Assembly: GCA_016716435.1 (NCBI GenBank)
Contig: JADJWI010000003.1
Location: forward strand, 744,001 to 808,000
DNA: 64,000 bases
Source of the DNA: Acidobacteriota bacterium
Lineage (GTDB): Bacteria; Acidobacteriota; Blastocatellia; Pyrinomonadales; Pyrinomonadaceae
Reading direction: 5' to 3'
Under the pieces are notes generated by a model that saw nothing but the letters and a program-made list of their open reading frames with translations, made no database searches and was not told where the DNA came from. The position numbers were made by a program, and so were the translations under genes. Below are positions 1 to 7,785 of this stretch, piece after piece (position 1 is the stretch's first letter; each line of letters starts with the position of its first letter).

Positions 1-1269
1 ACCGCGATGGACTGCTGCAGGACGGCACGTCGATTGGGCGGCGAGGATGTGAAGGTCATCGTCCGCTCGCCCTTTGAGACGATGAAGGCCAGCCCCTGGG
101 AAAAAGAGGACGCGATGCACGAGGACATCCCGATCATCGACAACCACGTGCCGAAGAGCTTCGTCGTTGCGACCGACGAAGAGTGGTCAGGGGTCGGTGG
201 TCAGTGGTCAGCCGGGAATCCAGCTCCGGAGGGCTACGGAACTGGCGCCGCGAAACAAGGCTCCCCTCCTTACGAAGGAGGGGTGGACGCCGCTTCGGCG
301 GACGGGGTGGTTCTCTCGGCAAACACCACGCTGCATAAGAGACTCCGCGGGATTCTCTTTGAAAAAGTCGAGGCGGTTTACGACGAGAGCGGGAAGCGGA
401 GCCTTGTGCCGACCGGCGAGCCCGAGGTCTTCTATCCGGCGGACGACGTGCTGGTCGCGATCGGGCAGGAGAACGCGTTCCCGTGGATCGAGCGAGACCT
501 AGGGATCGAGTTCGACAAATGGGACGTTCCGGTGCTTGATAAAGTGACGTTCCGCTCGACCAACCCGAAGGTCTTCTTCGGCGGCGATGCGGCCTTTGGC
601 CCGGAGAATGTGATAACCGCGGTCGCCCACGGGCACCAGGCCGCGGTCTCGATCGACCTTTTCTGCCGCGGCGAGGACCTGATGAAGAGGCTGCCGCCGA
701 CGGTCAACCTCCAGAGCCAGAAGATGGGTATTCACGAATGGGCTTACGACAGCGCCATCGACCACGACAGGCGCTACGCCGTGCCGCAGGCGGAAAAGGC
801 CATCACGCTCCGCAACCGGCGGCAGGAGGTCGAGCTCGGCTTTGACCGGTTGACCGGTTACAAAGAGGCCGAGCGGTGCCTTAACTGCGATGTGCAGACG
901 GTGTTTTTCGCGCCGAAGTGCATCGAGTGCGACGCCTGCGTCGATATCTGCCCGACGAGCTGCATTACGTTTACGACCGATGGCGAGGAAGACGAACTGC
1001 GTCCGCGGCTAAAGGTTCCTGCGCTGAATCTTACTCAAGACATCTACGTCGCCGATGGCCTCAAGACCGGCCGCATCATGGCCAAGGACGAAGACGTCTG
1101 TCTCCACTGCGGACTCTGCGCCGAACGCTGCCCGACCGCCGCCTGGGACATGCAAAAATTCTGGTACAACGTAACCAAAGCCGGCGAGGTAAAATACGGC
1201 CCAAAAGGAGCAGGCTCTTTCGTCCAGATAACACGGAACGGGAACGGCAGCTCACAACCGCATACGTGA
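1..1269 (+). CDS. FAD/NAD(P)-dependent oxidoreductase with two C-terminal 4Fe-4S clusters, GltD-like (5' partial)
   Basis: The reading frame is open at base 1, so the N-terminal flavin domain lies upstream. The first residues (TAMDCCRTARRLGG) fit the second dinucleotide-binding fold of glutamate synthase small-subunit-like oxidoreductases. A GGDAAFGPENVITAVAHG stretch is the flavin-contacting end. Two ferredoxin-type cysteine clusters follow: CIECDACVDICP (about codons 307-318) and CLHCGLCAERCP (about codons 367-378). Such proteins pass electrons between NAD(P)H and iron-sulfur partners, and the korA and korB genes downstream make it the likely redox partner of that oxidoreductase. About 46 codons (bases 183-322) are a low-complexity, repeat-derived in-frame insertion absent from the expected fold. 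The last roughly 20 codons are unlike the displaced tail at 1853-1950, so the present 3' end may be a replacement. Confidence 0.85.
   Translation, partial: TAMDCCRTARRLGGEDVKVIVRSPFETMKASPWEKEDAMHEDIPIIDNHVPKSFVVATDEEWSGVGGQWSAGNPAPEGYGTGAAKQGSPPYEGGVDAASADGVVLSANTTLHKRLRGILFEKVEAVYDESGKRSLVPTGEPEVFYPADDVLVAIGQENAFPWIERDLGIEFDKWDVPVLDKVTFRSTNPKVFFGGDAAFGPENVITAVAHGHQAAVSIDLFCRGEDLMKRLPPTVNLQSQKMGIHEWAYDSAIDHDRRYAVPQAEKAITLRNRRQEVELGFDRLTGYKEAERCLNCDVQTVFFAPKCIECDACVDICPTSCITFTTDGEEDELRPRLKVPALNLTQDIYVADGLKTGRIMAKDEDVCLHCGLCAERCPTAAWDMQKFWYNVTKAGEVKYGPKGAGSFVQITRNGNGSSQPHT
183..318. repeat. Composite repeat inside a coding gene: GTGGTCA heptads plus 9-bp-arm palindrome
   Basis: Four tandem heptamers (GTGGTCA or one/two-base variants) occupy 183-210. 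A perfect palindrome follows at 263-283: arms CCCCTCCTT and AAGGAGGGG around ACG, then a smaller GC hairpin near 289-300. The whole stretch is translated in frame within the FeS oxidoreductase as Gly/Ala/Pro-rich sequence. Heptad arrays of the same style recur between genes at 23.1, 42.3 and 62.8 kb. Confidence 0.7.
1132..1199 (+). repeat. Direct repeat copy 1 (gene 3' end duplicated around the TA module)
   Basis: Bases 1132-1190 are identical to 1853-1911, and 1191-1199 match 7 of 9. This copy is inside the intact FeS oxidoreductase gene. The second copy lies 721 bp downstream, beyond the toxin-antitoxin pair. Confidence 0.95.
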
Positions 1270-1314
1270 AATCTCTTCTCGTTCGTTGCGGTATAGTTAG
1301 CGAGGCAAAAGGGT

Positions 1315-1545
1315 ATGACCACTGAAACTCAAGACATAATAGAGAGAGCGGAGATGCTGCCGATCGACATGAAACTCGAATTGGTAGATAGGCTCTTGGA
1401 GAGCATCTCTCCCTCACAAAAGGAGATCGACGAGCTTTGGAAGATCGAGATCGAGCGTCGCGTCGAAGAAGTACGCTCCGGCAGGGTAAAAACAATTCCG
1501 GGCGAACAGGTGTTCGCAGAAATTGAAGAACGATTCGGCAAATGA
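1315..1545 (+). CDS. Addiction module antitoxin, TIGR02574-type
   Basis: A 76-residue protein of the small 'addiction module component' family: an N-terminal helical segment (LPIDMKLELVDRLLESI), an acidic middle, an EIDELW motif and the closing PGEQVFAEIEERF typical of the family. The antitoxin neutralises the toxin encoded immediately downstream, and the complex usually represses its own promoter. The stop codon overlaps the toxin start by 4 bp (ATGA), giving translational coupling. The pair sits between two copies of the 3' end of the preceding oxidoreductase gene, which marks it as inserted cargo. Confidence 0.85.
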   Translation: MTTETQDIIERAEMLPIDMKLELVDRLLESISPSQKEIDELWKIEIERRVEEVRSGRVKTIPGEQVFAEIEERFGK

Positions 1546-1835
1546 ACTTCGAATTTCATCCCGAAGCTCGCCTGGAATTCATCGACGCCGTAGCGTTCTA
1601 TGAGAAATCCAGCGAGGGCCTTGGGCTTCGCTTTTCAAGAGAGGTGTTTGCGACGATCAACCGGGTGACAGCCAGCCCAAATTCCTGGCCTTGCATTACG
1701 GATAACACGAGGCGTTGTCTGACGCACAGGTTTCCCTACAGTGTTGTGTATGAGATTCGTGAACAGGACGTGTTAGTTGTAGCGGTCGCACATTTCAGCC
1801 GCAAACCATTCTACTGGAGCGATAGAACCCAGTGA
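1542..1835 (+). CDS. RelE/ParE-family toxin
   Basis: A 97-residue RelE/ParE-superfamily toxin. It has the family pattern: an N-terminal FHPEARLEF strand-helix, a central basic patch (NTRRCLTHRFPYSVVYEI) and a C-terminal strand AVAHFSRKPFYWSDR. The 'RFPY..VY' and 'H..R.P.YW..R' signatures are characteristic. Members either cleave mRNA on the ribosome or poison gyrase, and sequence alone does not say which. It overlaps the antitoxin gene by 4 bp and ends 17 bp before the displaced oxidoreductase tail. Confidence 0.85.
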   Translation: MNFEFHPEARLEFIDAVAFYEKSSEGLGLRFSREVFATINRVTASPNSWPCITDNTRRCLTHRFPYSVVYEIREQDVLVVAVAHFSRKPFYWSDRTQ

Positions 1836-1852
1836 CGGGTTCCGAACTCTGG

Positions 1853-1950
1853 CCGACCGCCGCCTGGGACATGCAAAAATTCTGGTACAACGTAACCAAA
1901 GCCGGCGAGGTCAAGTACGGTAACTTCGTGCAGATAGAAAGGACTGGATA
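1853..1950 (+). pseudogene. Displaced 3' end of the FeS oxidoreductase gene
   Basis: The fragment reads PTAAWDMQKFWYNVTKAGEV, then KYGNFVQIERTG and a stop. It copies the last part of the oxidoreductase at 1132 onward but has a simpler tail and no start codon. This is probably the original gene end, cut off when the TA module with a homologous replacement end inserted. No function is expected. Confidence 0.8.
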
Positions 1951-2044
1951 GGGCGCGAAAGCGTGCGTTATAGATGCCATAGAAGGAGTAAGCGTGGACG
2001 CAGCAGGATAGTGAAAGATCGATGAACTAAAGGAGTTGAATACT

Positions 2045-2710
2045 ATGTTGACATCTCCGAAGCAGTCCAGATGGACACTCTCGGGCATTCTTCTGGCTCT
2101 GGGATTGATTTCTAGTGCCTGGGCATGGTGGGTGATCGCGCCTGATGTGGCGATGTTCACGAGTACGGGCACTGAAAAGCACACGGGCCATTTTGGTTTG
2201 GTGTATTTCCATGTGGGGGGCGGAACGGTGATGTTGTTCCTCGGCCTGGCCAACCTGTACATCGGAACTTCAGGCAAACTCTTTCGATTTCACAAACTCG
2301 TTGGCCGAACGTATCTCATTGGCGGAGGCCTAGGCGCAATTTCCGCAATAGTCATTACCAGCAGCACCGCGCACAAGGACGTCGGCGGAAGCGTCTTTAC
2401 TAATACAACCATCTCGCTGCTGACTCTTGCTATCGCTTGGCTGCTGGCCGCGGGAATGGCTTTCCGAGCGGTGAGAAACGGACGTTACGACTCGCACCGT
2501 GATTGGATGATCCGCAGCTATGTGCTGGTCTGGTCCTTTGTCTTCTGTCGACTCGTGACAAGAGTTCCCGGCGTTGAGGAAATAGGCGGTGGCAATGCGT
2601 CCATCTGGCTCTCGTGGGTCGCCCCTCTCATTATCTGTGAAATTGCTTTGCAGTGGAGCGCAGGGTCTAGCAATGAGCTCAAGCCAGAGACGCTCCAACG
2701 CCCGACTTGA
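2045..2710 (+). CDS. DUF2306-like integral membrane protein
   Basis: A protein of about 221 residues with an N-terminal signal-anchor (WTLSGILLALGLISSAWAW) and about six hydrophobic spans. The loop sequence FHKLVGRTYLIGG matches the H..[LIV]GR.Y pattern of DUF2306 predicted membrane proteins. The biochemical role of the family is unknown. The ATG at 2045 is chosen because AAGGAG (2030-2035) lies 9 nt upstream; the TTG at 2036 is too close. It is the first of three consecutive small membrane-protein genes between the first TA module and the DUF2200 gene, probably accessory cargo splitting the 2-oxoacid oxidoreductase locus. Confidence 0.7.
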   Translation: MLTSPKQSRWTLSGILLALGLISSAWAWWVIAPDVAMFTSTGTEKHTGHFGLVYFHVGGGTVMLFLGLANLYIGTSGKLFRFHKLVGRTYLIGGGLGAISAIVITSSTAHKDVGGSVFTNTTISLLTLAIAWLLAAGMAFRAVRNGRYDSHRDWMIRSYVLVWSFVFCRLVTRVPGVEEIGGGNASIWLSWVAPLIICEIALQWSAGSSNELKPETLQRPT

Positions 2711-2777
2711 TTTAGGCAATTGATCCGTTTAACAAGAGACAGATGATACGCAGGATGGCGGCAACAGCGTATCCGAA

Positions 2778-3587
2778 ATGACGAATCTTAGGAAATACAG
2801 ATTTGAGTACGCTCTCGTGATCGGTGCGATGGTTGCCAGCGCCGGCGGCTTTTGGAATATCTTTTTCGGTCCCGAGGCAAAACCTAGTGCATACCACTAC
2901 TTCCACGTCATCACGGTCTTTGTCTGGCTAATTTTACTGCTCCTTCAACTCAACCTCATCGGAAAAAAAGGCTTCCTGAGTCATAAGAGGATCGGGCTCT
3001 TGATCCTTTTCTTTGGGCCTTTGTTCGTCGCGACTACGGCGGTAATGACAATTCATTCCGCGAATAAGGGCGTGATCTCCGGTAAAGGCGACCCTTTGTT
3101 TGTGCAAAACGTGATGGGCACGTTTGAAGTGGCGATCCTGATCCTGCTTGCGTTTGTTTTTAGGAAAAGAAGGGCATTGCACGGAGCGTTTCTCTTGAGT
3201 ACGGTGCTGGCATTCGTGGGGGTCGCTCTGTTTTTCACGCTTCTCGCCTTTGTACCGCAGTTCAAGATCGAGGGCCCGGAAACTTTTTACCGATTCGCTT
3301 ATGCCGCGATAACCGGTCTCGTTATTCGTCTTATTATCGGGATACTCTTTTTCATTAAAGATCGAAGAAACAATTGGCCGTTGCTGGTGACCGGTATAAT
3401 GCCGGCATCTAGTATCCTGGTCGGTGCAATTCTTGAGACATATAAGCTTATGAATCCATCAACCGCCTTCGTGGGCTCATTTAATGAACCTATCACCTTC
3501 GGCGCAAGCTTTGTGATCATGCTCGTTTTATTGCTATCGACCGGGCTTCTGAATAAGAAAGAAGTGGTTATTCCGGGTCAACGGTAA
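2778..3587 (+). CDS. Seven-span membrane protein of unknown function
   Basis: 269 residues, almost entirely hydrophobic, with about seven membrane spans. Conserved-looking histidines occur near the second span (YHYFHVITVFVW) and at GFLSHKRIG. Architecture and motif spacing resemble the protein at 24555-25304 (IHAALMVAWIAVF ... VAVHMKLG), so the two are probably distant paralogues. The paired histidines could bind a ligand such as haem, but that is speculation. It sits 67 bp after the DUF2306 gene, with lower G+C than the window average, consistent with transfer. Confidence 0.6.
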   Translation: MTNLRKYRFEYALVIGAMVASAGGFWNIFFGPEAKPSAYHYFHVITVFVWLILLLLQLNLIGKKGFLSHKRIGLLILFFGPLFVATTAVMTIHSANKGVISGKGDPLFVQNVMGTFEVAILILLAFVFRKRRALHGAFLLSTVLAFVGVALFFTLLAFVPQFKIEGPETFYRFAYAAITGLVIRLIIGILFFIKDRRNNWPLLVTGIMPASSILVGAILETYKLMNPSTAFVGSFNEPITFGASFVIMLVLLLSTGLLNKKEVVIPGQR

Positions 3588-3696
3588 GGAAGAAGTCATT
3601 GACTTTAATGGGTGGCTGACGTAATTTACACGGCATACTTAGCAGACAGGGATGAGAAATCGAATCAAGCCGGTACATCGGATTGAGGAATTCGCC

Positions 3697-4191
3697 ATGA
3701 AAGAATTGAATCTTAAGAATATCACGATGATGGCGCTGGTCGCGGGTCTGTTTGTCCAGGTTGGCGCCCAACTGTTTGCACTGTCGGTGGTTGCCAGTAC
3801 AGTCTCGGCAGCCCCGCCGCGTTCGTTCGCAATTCTGCAGGGAGAGTACCGATACGACAGCAGCTCCTTTTGGAGCACCCTACCGATGATCACTTTCGCT
3901 CTGTTCATAACAGCCCTTGTTGCAAATTGGAAGACGCCGCGACGAATGCTTATTCTCGCAGCCTTGGCCTTATTCGTGGTGGGCGGCCTCGTGGCTGGTT
4001 TTTATCTGGAGCCGCTTTTCGAGGAGATTAAAGCGGTCGGCTTTCGAGACGAAGTCGACCCTGCGCTGCAATCCCGCGCCGCGACATGGTATGCGCTCGA
4101 CTGGGCCGTTTGGTCGACCGGGGCTCTTGGCGGTGTGCCTCTACTTTTCGCGCTTATGCGCCCTGCTTCAAACAACAAATCGGACCTATAG
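3697..4191 (+). CDS. Small membrane protein, possibly DUF1772-like
   Basis: About 164 residues from the ATG at 3697, preceded by GAGGA; an in-frame ATG at 3652 is possible but adds only polar residues. There are four hydrophobic spans: MMALVAGLFVQVGAQLFAL near the N-terminus, two central spans, and ALGGVPLLFALM near the end. A long periplasmic or cytoplasmic loop follows the third span (EEIKAVGFRDEVDPALQSR). The layout recalls DUF1772/anthrone-oxygenase-like membrane proteins, but no decisive motif is visible. It is third in the run of membrane genes. Confidence 0.5.
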   Translation: MKELNLKNITMMALVAGLFVQVGAQLFALSVVASTVSAAPPRSFAILQGEYRYDSSSFWSTLPMITFALFITALVANWKTPRRMLILAALALFVVGGLVAGFYLEPLFEEIKAVGFRDEVDPALQSRAATWYALDWAVWSTGALGGVPLLFALMRPASNNKSDL

Positions 4192-4280
4192 CTGGGGATG
4201 AAATAGCGGATCGATTAAAGGAACGGCACGACCGAGACGGCGGCGAAGACCGGCAACCGTTCAAATAGTATTGCAGTGTG

Positions 4281-4646
4281 ATGCCAAACGAGAGAATATT
4301 CGCGATGAGTTTTGCGGGGGTTTATCCGCATTATGTTGCGAAGGCGGAGAAGAAGGGGCGGACGCGGGACGAGGTGGATGAGTGTATTCGCTGGCTGACG
4401 GGGTACACGCAGAAGGGCCTTGAAAAGGTGATCGAAAAGAAGATCAGCTTTCGCGAGTTCTTTGAAAAGGCGCCGAAGCTCAATGCCAACGCCCCGCTGA
4501 TCAAAGGTGTCGTCTGCGGCATCCGCGTCGAAGACATCGAAGACCCGCTGATGCAAAAGATCCGCTGGCTCGACAAACTCATCGACGAGCTCGCCAAGGG
4601 CAAGAAGATGGAGAAAATATTGCGGAAGGAGACGCCGATGCCATAA
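4281..4646 (+). CDS. DUF2200 family protein
   Basis: A 121-residue cytoplasmic protein matching DUF2200: N-terminal [23 protein letters not shown], central [15 protein letters not shown] and C-terminal [18 protein letters not shown]. Function is unknown. The ATG at 4281 is preferred over the GTG at 4278. Its stop overlaps the next gene (TAATG). A second, diverged copy of its last 18 codons lies at 5164-5220, past the following gene, suggesting that gene was inserted at its 3' end. Confidence 0.8.
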   Translation: MPNERIFAMSFAGVYPHYVAKAEKKGRTRDEVDECIRWLTGYTQKGLEKVIEKKISFREFFEKAPKLNANAPLIKGVVCGIRVEDIEDPLMQKIRWLDKLIDELAKGKKMEKILRKETPMP

Positions 4647-5107
4647 TGGACGTAAACTTCAATGCAAACGTTTGTGATCTCGAGACTGAAGCTATTGCCG
4701 GGCTCTTGAGTGAGGTGTTTGCACTGATCGAGAAGGATGTCAGCAAGGAATACGGAGGTATGATGCAGCACCTCTGGATAGACTTTGAACTAAGCCAATT
4801 CGGAATAGATCGTCGTCCGCCGTTTCCTTTTCGATTTCAGAGAAAGGTCGGAGGCGGCGTCTCAAAACTTACCGGTTTGCGAACTCCGCTTTTCGAGAAC
4901 GTCGGGCACTATAGCGTCAGACCAGATTTCGATCTGCTTTTGAACCTCCCACTACCTTCGGTAGCGGCATATGCCCTGAATCTCATTTATGCATCGACCT
5001 CGATTCTTATCGAGAAGAAAAAGCGGCTTGGCGGATTCAAAGCGGAATGCTTCCGTGCAAATTTGGCGGACTCGTGTGCGAGACACGGTTATGAAATCTT
5101 GAGGTGA
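4646..5107 (+). CDS. Hypothetical protein inserted behind DUF2200
   Basis: 153 residues and no family recognised. The N-terminal half is acidic (DLETEAIAGLLSEVFALIEKDV). The middle has a basic, aromatic stretch (RRPPFPFRFQRKVGGGVSKL), and the C-terminal part has a moderately hydrophobic helix (NLPLPSVAAYALNLIYASTSILIEKKKR). The start overlaps the DUF2200 stop by one base. Codon use is less G+C-biased than the kor genes. Its position between DUF2200 and a displaced DUF2200 tail suggests cargo. Confidence 0.5.
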   Translation: MDVNFNANVCDLETEAIAGLLSEVFALIEKDVSKEYGGMMQHLWIDFELSQFGIDRRPPFPFRFQRKVGGGVSKLTGLRTPLFENVGHYSVRPDFDLLLNLPLPSVAAYALNLIYASTSILIEKKKRLGGFKAECFRANLADSCARHGYEILR

Positions 5108-5163
5108 CCATAAAACCAGGCACAAAACGCATCATCCTTCGCATCGTACCCGTTATCTCTCGT

Positions 5164-5220
5164 ATCAACGACGTCGCCAATGGTAAGAAGATGGAGCAGA
5201 TACTGAGAAAGGCGGAGTAA
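5164..5220 (+). pseudogene. Displaced 3' end of a DUF2200 gene
   Basis: Bases 5164-5220 read INDVANGKKMEQILRKAE and a stop, closely matching the DUF2200 C-terminus [17 protein letters not shown]. No upstream start or domain accompanies it. It parallels the displaced oxidoreductase tail at 1853-1950. Confidence 0.55.
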
Positions 5221-5223
5221 GAA

Positions 5224-5253
5224 GCGTCAGAACCGGGAGTTGTAGCGACTGGG
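5224..5253. repeat. Dispersed repeat, copy related to 63825-63855
   Basis: The 28 bases from 5226 to 5253 match 63828-63855 at 25 positions; both begin GTCAGAACCGGGAG. This copy is intergenic. The other is translated in frame in the DUF4173 gene. Confidence 0.75.
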
Positions 5254-5298
5254 TTTTTCCAGGGCCGCAAGTGATATAATTCACTCGAGGTCAAAAAT

Positions 5299-5526
5299 AT
5301 GTCAACGATCGCAGATGTAGAAGAACTTGCACTTGGGTTGCCCGTATCAGAACGCGGAAAGCTCGCAAATAAACTGATAGCATCGTTGCCATCGCCGCTT
5401 GTTGATGACGACGAAAACTGGGTCGAGCAAGCGCTGCGCCGCGACCGCGAAATGGATGAAAACCCTGAAACGGTTATGACCGAGGAGCAATTCTTCACGT
5501 CGCTTAGAGAATACGTTCGCAAATGA
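5299..5526 (+). CDS. Addiction module antitoxin, TIGR02574-type (second module)
   Basis: A 75-residue protein with the N-terminal pattern VEELALGLPVSERGKLANKL of addiction-module antitoxins, then an acidic linker (DDDENW) and a basic/acidic tail. It is diverged from the antitoxin at 1315-1545, so this is a separate acquisition rather than a recent duplication. The stop overlaps the toxin start by 4 bp. The pair lies directly upstream of korA. Confidence 0.8.
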   Translation: MSTIADVEELALGLPVSERGKLANKLIASLPSPLVDDDENWVEQALRRDREMDENPETVMTEEQFFTSLREYVRK

Positions 5527-5816
5527 GAGTTGTCCTTAGCTCTGCCGCTGAGCGGGACGTGAAGCGAGCACTCGACTTTTATCTGAACGAGGCAGGAGCC
5601 GAAGTTGCTGACGATCTTATCGACCAGATTCAGGCAAAGATCGAGCGCATGAAGTCGAATCCCGAGTCCTATCGCATTATCGCAAAAGGGCTTCGATGTG
5701 TAGATCTAGACCGATTTCCGTATCAGATCGTCTACAGGATCGTCAGCAAGACCCTCATCCGTGTGACCACGGTTCGGCATCACAAACAGCACCCCGACTT
5801 CGGTCTTCGGCGCTAA
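5523..5816 (+). CDS. RelE/ParE-family toxin (second module)
   Basis: A 97-residue RelE/ParE toxin with N-terminal LSSAAERDVKRALDFYLNEA, the central RCVDLDRFPYQIVYRI strand pair and a C-terminal VTTVRHHKQHPDFGLRR. It ends 6 bp before the korA start, so read-through into korA is likely. Confidence 0.85.
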   Translation: MRVVLSSAAERDVKRALDFYLNEAGAEVADDLIDQIQAKIERMKSNPESYRIIAKGLRCVDLDRFPYQIVYRIVSKTLIRVTTVRHHKQHPDFGLRR

Positions 5817-5822
5817 GTTTCT

Positions 5823-7785
5823 ATGAAAATAAATGATTTCGTAGTGAGGTTTGCTAACGTTAACGGCACCGGGTCGGCGTCGGCTAATGCCTTGTTTACG
5901 AAGGCGGTGTTTCGGATGGGCGTGCCGGTTACGCCGAAGAACATTTTCCCTTCGAACATTCAGGGCCTGCCGACGTGGTATGAGGTGCGCGTTTCGGAAA
6001 AGGGCTATCTCGGCCGGCGTGAGGGCGTTGACCTGATGGTGGCGGTCAATCCGCAGTCGATGAAGAAGGACTACGCGGACGTTCTGCCCGGCGGTTATTT
6101 TGTTTACGACAACACGAAGCCGCTTTCGCCCGAATATGCCCGCGAGGACATAACGCATCTCGGCATACCGATGACGGCGCTCTGCAATGCCGAATATACC
6201 GATGCCCGCCAGCGGCAGCTATTCAAAAACATCGTATATGTCGGTGCTCTCGCAACGCTTTTTGATATCGATTTTTCCATGCTTGAGGGATTGATCGGCG
6301 AACAATTCAAGGGCAAGGAAAAGCTGATCGAGCCAAACATTCGGGCACTGAATCTCGGAGTGAATTACGTCAAGGAGAACTTCGAGTATCCCTTCTCGCT
6401 CCGCGTCGAAGGCCGCGATCTGCTCGGCGACAAGATCCTTTATAGCGGCAATTCGGCTTGTGCCATGGGCGCAGTCTATGCCGGGGCGACGATCGCCGCT
6501 TGGTACCCGATAACGCCTTCGACCTCGGTCGTCGATGCCTTTGCGAGTTATGCGGCGAAGTACCGCGTCGATGCCGAAACGGGCCGCAACAACTATGCGA
6601 TCGTCCAGGCCGAGGATGAACTCGCCGCGATCGGCATGGTGATGGGCGCGATGTGGAACGGCGCCCGAGCCTTTACGGCTACAAGCGGCCCGGGCGTCTC
6701 GCTGATGAACGAATTCCTCGGGCTCGGCTATTTTGCCGAGGTGCCGACCGTGTTGATCGATGTGCAGCGAACCGGGCCTTCGACCGGAATGCCGACGCGG
6801 ACGCAGCAGTCTGACATTCTGCTCGCCGCCTATGCCTCGCACGGCGATACAAAGCACCCGCTGCTCTTCCCGGCATCGCCAAAGGAATGCTTTGAAATGA
6901 CCGCAGATGCCTTTGACCTGACCGAGCGGCTGCAAACGCCGGTGATCGTAATGACCGACCTCGACCTCGGGATGAACGACCACATCACCGAGCCGCTCGT
7001 CTGGGACGATTCGCGAGCATACGACCGGGGCAAGACCCTGACCGGCGAACAGCTTGATCAGATCGCTGCGGCATCGGCCTTGGGTTCGCGAGCTTCCAGC
7101 CTTGACGCCGCCTCGACCAACGGCGACGCGGGCGGCCACCACGCCGACCTGCCCGGCCACGACGGCAGCAACGAAACGGCCGGACAGCCGCTCGAACAGT
7201 TCAAAGGCAAATTCGGCCGCTATCTTGATATCGACGACGATGGCATTCCGTATCGGACGATCGCCGGCACCAATGCAACCCGCGGTGCGTTCGTCACCCG
7301 CGGCTCGTCCCGCGACGAATACGGCGTTTACACCGAGGACGGCGAAGCCTACAAACGCAACGTCGACCGGCTTGCCCGCAAGTGGGATACGGCGAAAGAA
7401 CTCGTGCCGCAGCCGGTATTCTTCAGCCCGGGAATGAGACACGAATCGGAACCCGGAGCGGTCGTTACCGGACACCCCAATGGCGTCATTTTCTTCGGAA
7501 CTTCGATCTACGCCGCCGAAGAGGCGATCGAAATGCTTGCCGCTGACGGAATTGCGCTTGATGCAATGCGTCCGCGTGCATTCCCGTTCGGCAGAGCGTT
7601 TCAAGGAATTCGTCGATGCTCACGAACGCATCTTCGTCATCGAACAAAACCGCGACGCTCAATTCCGCAGCCTGATGATGATCGAACTCGGCATCGATGC
7701 GTCGAAGCTCATCTCCGTCCTAAACTACGACGGCATGCCGATCACCGCGGATAATATCTACCGGCAGATAAAGGGGTCTAACTAA
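5823..7785 (+). CDS. korA: 2-oxoacid:acceptor oxidoreductase, fused gamma-alpha subunit (frameshifted)
   Basis: With KorB this would oxidatively decarboxylate a 2-oxoacid (2-oxoglutarate or pyruvate type) to the acyl-CoA, reducing ferredoxin or a similar carrier. Residues 1-190 are the gamma domain (FVVRFANVNGTGSASANALF). About 205-400 is the alpha N-domain (GNSACAMGAVYAGA, YPITPSTSVVDAF, TSGPGVSLMNEFLGL). The C-terminal domain follows. Around 7595-7602 the frame shifts by +1: the first frame runs to AFPFG and the next frame continues ERFKEFVDAHERIFVIEQNRD and ends at 7785. Both parts are needed, so one extra base is present, as error or mutation. Residues about 413-458 form a Gly/Ala/His-rich insertion that looks foreign. 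The substrate cannot be read from sequence. Confidence 0.85.

Noticed and set aside
6219..7604. 461-codon frame opposite korA
   Set aside because: Antisense shadow; no start signal, no recognisable domain, and it mirrors korA codon structure.
7590..7605. Programmed +1 frameshift in korA
   Set aside because: No slippery sequence with stimulatory signal is visible and KorA homologues do not use one; other genes here show similar unprogrammed indels.
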